Positions 62,068 to 64,000 of a stretch of 64,000 nucleotides of DNA are shown here, one piece after another. Position 1 is the stretch's first letter; each line of letters begins with the position of its first letter. The notes beneath the pieces were generated by a model. The model was not told the DNA's origin, did no database searches, and saw only the letters and a list, made by a program, of their open reading frames with translations. The stretch is from Paenibacillus albicereus (GTDB taxonomy: Bacteria > Bacillota > Bacilli > Paenibacillales > Paenibacillaceae). Location: positions 3,868,001 through 3,932,000 of the forward strand of contig NZ_CP051428.1 in assembly GCF_012676905.1 (NCBI RefSeq). The letters are read 5' to 3'. The position numbers were made by a program, and so were the translations under genes.

Positions 62068-63192
62068 TCATCTCACCGCACAGCGGTTCGGCCCGATCTC
62101 CATCTCCCGCTGCTGCTCCTCGCCGGGCTGCAGCCGCCCCATATTCGTCTGCCGGATTTCTTGATAAGCGTTGGGCTGCGGGGGCAGCTGCTCCGTCACC
62201 ATCGAACGGAACTCCTGCTCGTCCTTGACGTTCAGGCCATGATTGCGGCGAAGCAGCTCGCCGAGCGGGCGGGAGACGGTGCCGTCCGCGTTGAGCTCCT
62301 CCATGACCATGAAGTGCGCGGGCAGCACGAGCAGTTCTTCCGAAAGGGCCCGGTAGCGCACGTACAGCGTCTCCCTCAGATCGCCGACCCAGTCTTGCGC
62401 CGATCCGGCAAGATCCGGCCGGCCGATCGAGTCGACGAACAGGATGTCTCCCGTCAGCAGATAGCTGCCGTCGATGATGAAGGACATCGAGCCGATCGTA
62501 TGGCCGGGAGTTTCCAGCGCCTCGATCCGGATGCTCGACGAGCCGACCGCAAGTTCGAGTCCCGGCTCCAGCGGCTCGTAGCGGTAAAGAACCTGCTCCG
62601 CGTCTTTGGGCGGCAGCCAATAGCTCGCCGAAGCGGCTTCCGCGATGCTCCGGCCTCCCGAAATATGGTCGGCATGAAGATGCGTATCGAAGACATGCCG
62701 AATCTGGACGCCGCGCCGCTTCGCAAAGTCGAGGTAGACCTCCGTCATGCGCGTCGCATCGAACAGCGCCGCTTCGTCTCCGGAGATCGCCATGTAGGAC
62801 AGGCATCCCTTCCCGATGCGGTTGAACTGGAACAGCTCTCCTCCGCCAGCCAGATCCCCGACCTTCAGCGGCACCAGATGCTCGCTCCAGGCTTTCATGC
62901 CGCCCTTCAGATACCCGACTTGCCGCCCGTGCCCGTCCAGCATCTCCGCGATCATCCTCGACGATCCTTCCTTGGCGCAGACGACAAGAATGTCTTCATC
63001 CGCCGGAAGACGGTCCAGAATGTTCTCCACTCCGTCGATCAGGTCGTAATAGGGTACGTTCAAGTAGCGAAAGCCTTCTCCCTCGACCTTCCAATCCCGG
63101 AAAGCCTCTTCGTTGCGCACGTCCAGAATGAACAGGGAATCGCCGCCGATCGCTTTCGACGCAAGCTCCGCCGCTTCCACTTCTCTCATCAT
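62068..63192 (-). CDS. yrkH: Rhodanese-metallo-beta-lactamase fold protein (YrkH-like, persulfide dioxygenase type)
   Basis: 374 residues. Rhodanese domain first (about 1-105, active-site Cys in [12 protein letters not shown]), then a metallo-hydrolase domain with HxHxDH in '[12 protein letters not shown]', '[12 protein letters not shown]' and '[16 protein letters not shown]'. The domain order is the reverse of CstB of Staphylococcus. Expected to oxidise persulfides with oxygen and move sulfane sulfur. The ATG overlaps the stop of the preceding gene by four bases; a second ATG follows directly. GGAGGAG upstream. Confidence 0.88.
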   Translation of the reverse strand: MMREVEAAELASKAIGGDSLFILDVRNEEAFRDWKVEGEGFRYLNVPYYDLIDGVENILDRLPADEDILVVCAKEGSSRMIAEMLDGHGRQVGYLKGGMKAWSEHLVPLKVGDLAGGGELFQFNRIGKGCLSYMAISGDEAALFDATRMTEVYLDFAKRRGVQIRHVFDTHLHADHISGGRSIAEAASASYWLPPKDAEQVLYRYEPLEPGLELAVGSSSIRIEALETPGHTIGSMSFIIDGSYLLTGDILFVDSIGRPDLAGSAQDWVGDLRETLYVRYRALSEELLVLPAHFMVMEELNADGTVSRPLGELLRRNHGLNVKDEQEFRSMVTEQLPPQPNAYQEIRQTNMGRLQPGEEQQREMEIGPNRCAVR

Positions 63193-63788
63193 CGGCTCTC
63201 CTCCTTGACCGGTTTTCCATCGATGGCTTCCAGTTCCCCCGTCCACCCGTTCATGCCGGGCACGACATTGAACACGCGCCGGAAGCCCGCTTCCGTCAGC
63301 AGCCTCGCCGCCAGATCGCTGCGCGTGCCGGACCGGCAGATGACATACAGCTCCGACTCCGCATCCAGCTCCGACCGGCGCTGCTCCAGCTCGCCCAGCG
63401 GAATGGAGATCGCCCCCGGGATGTGGCCGAAAGCATACTCCGCCGGCTCCCTCACATCCAGCAGCAGCGCTCCGCCGTTGAGCTTCTCCCTCAGCGCGTC
63501 CAGCTCCGCGACCGCCTCGTGCCGTCCCTCTTCCGCTGCTGCTTGCTCGGTGCTGGCCGCCTTGCGGACATAATGGCGTAGCACGCCCTGCTCCTCCTTC
63601 GTGCCCAGGTACTGATGGCCGGCGCTTTGCGCCCACGCTTTGAGATCGGAGGTCGAGCCCGCATCCGTCGCTTCGATTTCAAGCACCAGACCCTCGCCGA
63701 GCTCCTTCATCGCTTTTTTGGTGCGCACGATCGGCATCGGGCAGGCAAGCCCTTTCGCATCCAGCTTTTGATCGCTAGGTATGGTCAC
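63189..63788 (-). CDS. yrkF: TusA-rhodanese fusion sulfurtransferase (YrkF-like)
   Basis: 199 residues. N-terminal TusA domain with its Cys in '[19 protein letters not shown]', then a rhodanese domain with the catalytic loop '[12 protein letters not shown]'. It relays sulfane sulfur among the proteins of the operon. GTG start with AAAGGAG nine bases upstream. Confidence 0.92.
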   Translation of the reverse strand: MTIPSDQKLDAKGLACPMPIVRTKKAMKELGEGLVLEIEATDAGSTSDLKAWAQSAGHQYLGTKEEQGVLRHYVRKAASTEQAAAEEGRHEAVAELDALREKLNGGALLLDVREPAEYAFGHIPGAISIPLGELEQRRSELDAESELYVICRSGTRSDLAARLLTEAGFRRVFNVVPGMNGWTGELEAIDGKPVKEESR

Positions 63789-63797
63789 GTCAATTCT

Positions 63798-63838
63798 CTC
63801 CTTTATACATATACGAGTATGGGTATTTTATAAGGTAT
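63798..63838 (-). promoter_or_regulatory. AT-rich segment with possible CsoR/CstR-type operator
   Basis: On the minus strand, between the DsrE-like gene and yrkF, stand ATACCTTATAAAATACCC and ACTCGTATATGTATA. ATACC-type half sites are used by CsoR/CstR persulfide sensors, so this could be an internal control site. It is an AT-rich gap and the match is weak. Confidence 0.3.
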
Positions 63839-63872
63839 AAAAAACGACAGCCCGCTCTGTTCGGCTTCCCTG

Positions 63873-64000
63873 TTAAATAAACAAATTGACCCGGCCCTGC
63901 TCCGCATCGCCCAGATAAGCCGCCACGCCGGCGTATTCGATGCCGTCGAGAAGCTCGGCTTTCTGCAGTCCCAGCAAGTCCATCGTCATCGTGCACGCGA
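63873..64000 (-). CDS. yrkE: DsrE-family protein, C-terminal end (YrkE-like; cut by window edge)
   Basis: Only the last 41 or so codons are inside the window: 'ACTMTMDLLGLQKAELLDGI' then 'AAYLGDAEQGRVNLFI' and TAA. This is the end of DsrE/DsrF-like proteins of the YrkE group, with the conserved Cys of ACTM, which pass on sulfur in operons of this type. It precedes yrkF, yrkH and yrkJ in the same direction, as in the B. subtilis yrk locus. Confidence 0.8.
   Translation of the reverse strand, partial: ACTMTMDLLGLQKAELLDGIEYAGVAAYLGDAEQGRVNLFI

Noticed and set aside
63193-63636. N-terminal extension of the rhodanese-metallo-hydrolase gene
   Set aside because: It overlaps the TusA-rhodanese gene in another frame; ATG 63192 overlaps the previous stop by four bases and follows GGAGGAG.

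Overview
The window looks like chromosomal DNA of a high-GC, endospore-forming Firmicute of the Paenibacillus type. Evidence: PrkA, a YheC/YheD-type coat-associated ATP-grasp protein, YtxC, remnants of a gerA-type germination operon, an AbrB-type regulator, LiaFSR, a T-box in front of thrS, GlnR and cre-like operators, many MalEFG-type sugar ABC transporters, and a YesM/YesN two-component pair beside one of them. Coding is dense, with G/C-biased third positions, so almost every gene casts long antisense open frames; these were left out. No tRNA, rRNA, insertion sequence, prophage or CRISPR array was seen.

Layout. 1-0.5 kb: 5' end of a secreted pullulanase-like gene. 0.8-4.3 kb: operon of an adenylate-forming ligase plus sbnA and sbnB (2,3-diaminopropionate synthesis). 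4.9-5.7 kb: YheC/D-type ATP-grasp gene. 5.9-13.7 kb: a complete oligosaccharide unit (SBP, two permeases, divergent GH94 phosphorylase probably acting on beta-1,2-oligoglucans, LacI regulator) with two matching operators in the divergent promoter region. 13.9-15.7 kb: a decayed germination operon. 15.8-16.5 kb: a short AT-rich islet. 16.6-20.8 kb: prkA, a DUF2161 gene and an aminotransferase-fold protein lacking its PLP lysine. 20.9-29.3 kb: two tandem SBP paralogues, two permeases and a divergent YesM/YesN-type system; three promoters here share one operator-like element. 29.4-41.6 kb: housekeeping and regulatory genes (AbrB-like, trmL, an OmpR-type regulator, serC, glnA, aroF, MFS exporter, AraC regulator, aldo-keto reductase, a GT39-like mannosyltransferase-family protein). 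43.1-48.6 kb: htrA, a response regulator, a histidine kinase, ispH and a DUF2062 gene, all in one direction. 48.8-53.1 kb: yugN, liaFSR and an Lrp-type regulator. 53.1-60.9 kb: a 3D-domain protein, thrS with T-box, ytxC, a GGDEF protein and mqnC. 61.3-64 kb: a yrkEFHJ-like persulfide/sulfur-handling operon cut by the window edge.

The most unusual features are non-coding. Two intergenic islands (41.75-42.96 kb and 58.7-59.74 kb) have the same modular plan: an array of AAACCTGC-type tandem repeats, a conserved block, a 52-bp satellite of unrelated sequence, then the same block inverted. The second most interesting is the three-copy operator-like element next to poor -35 regions in the YesMN-linked transporter locus; in two copies it doubles as one arm of the upstream gene's terminator, and in the third it overlaps the -35 box of the kinase/regulator promoter.
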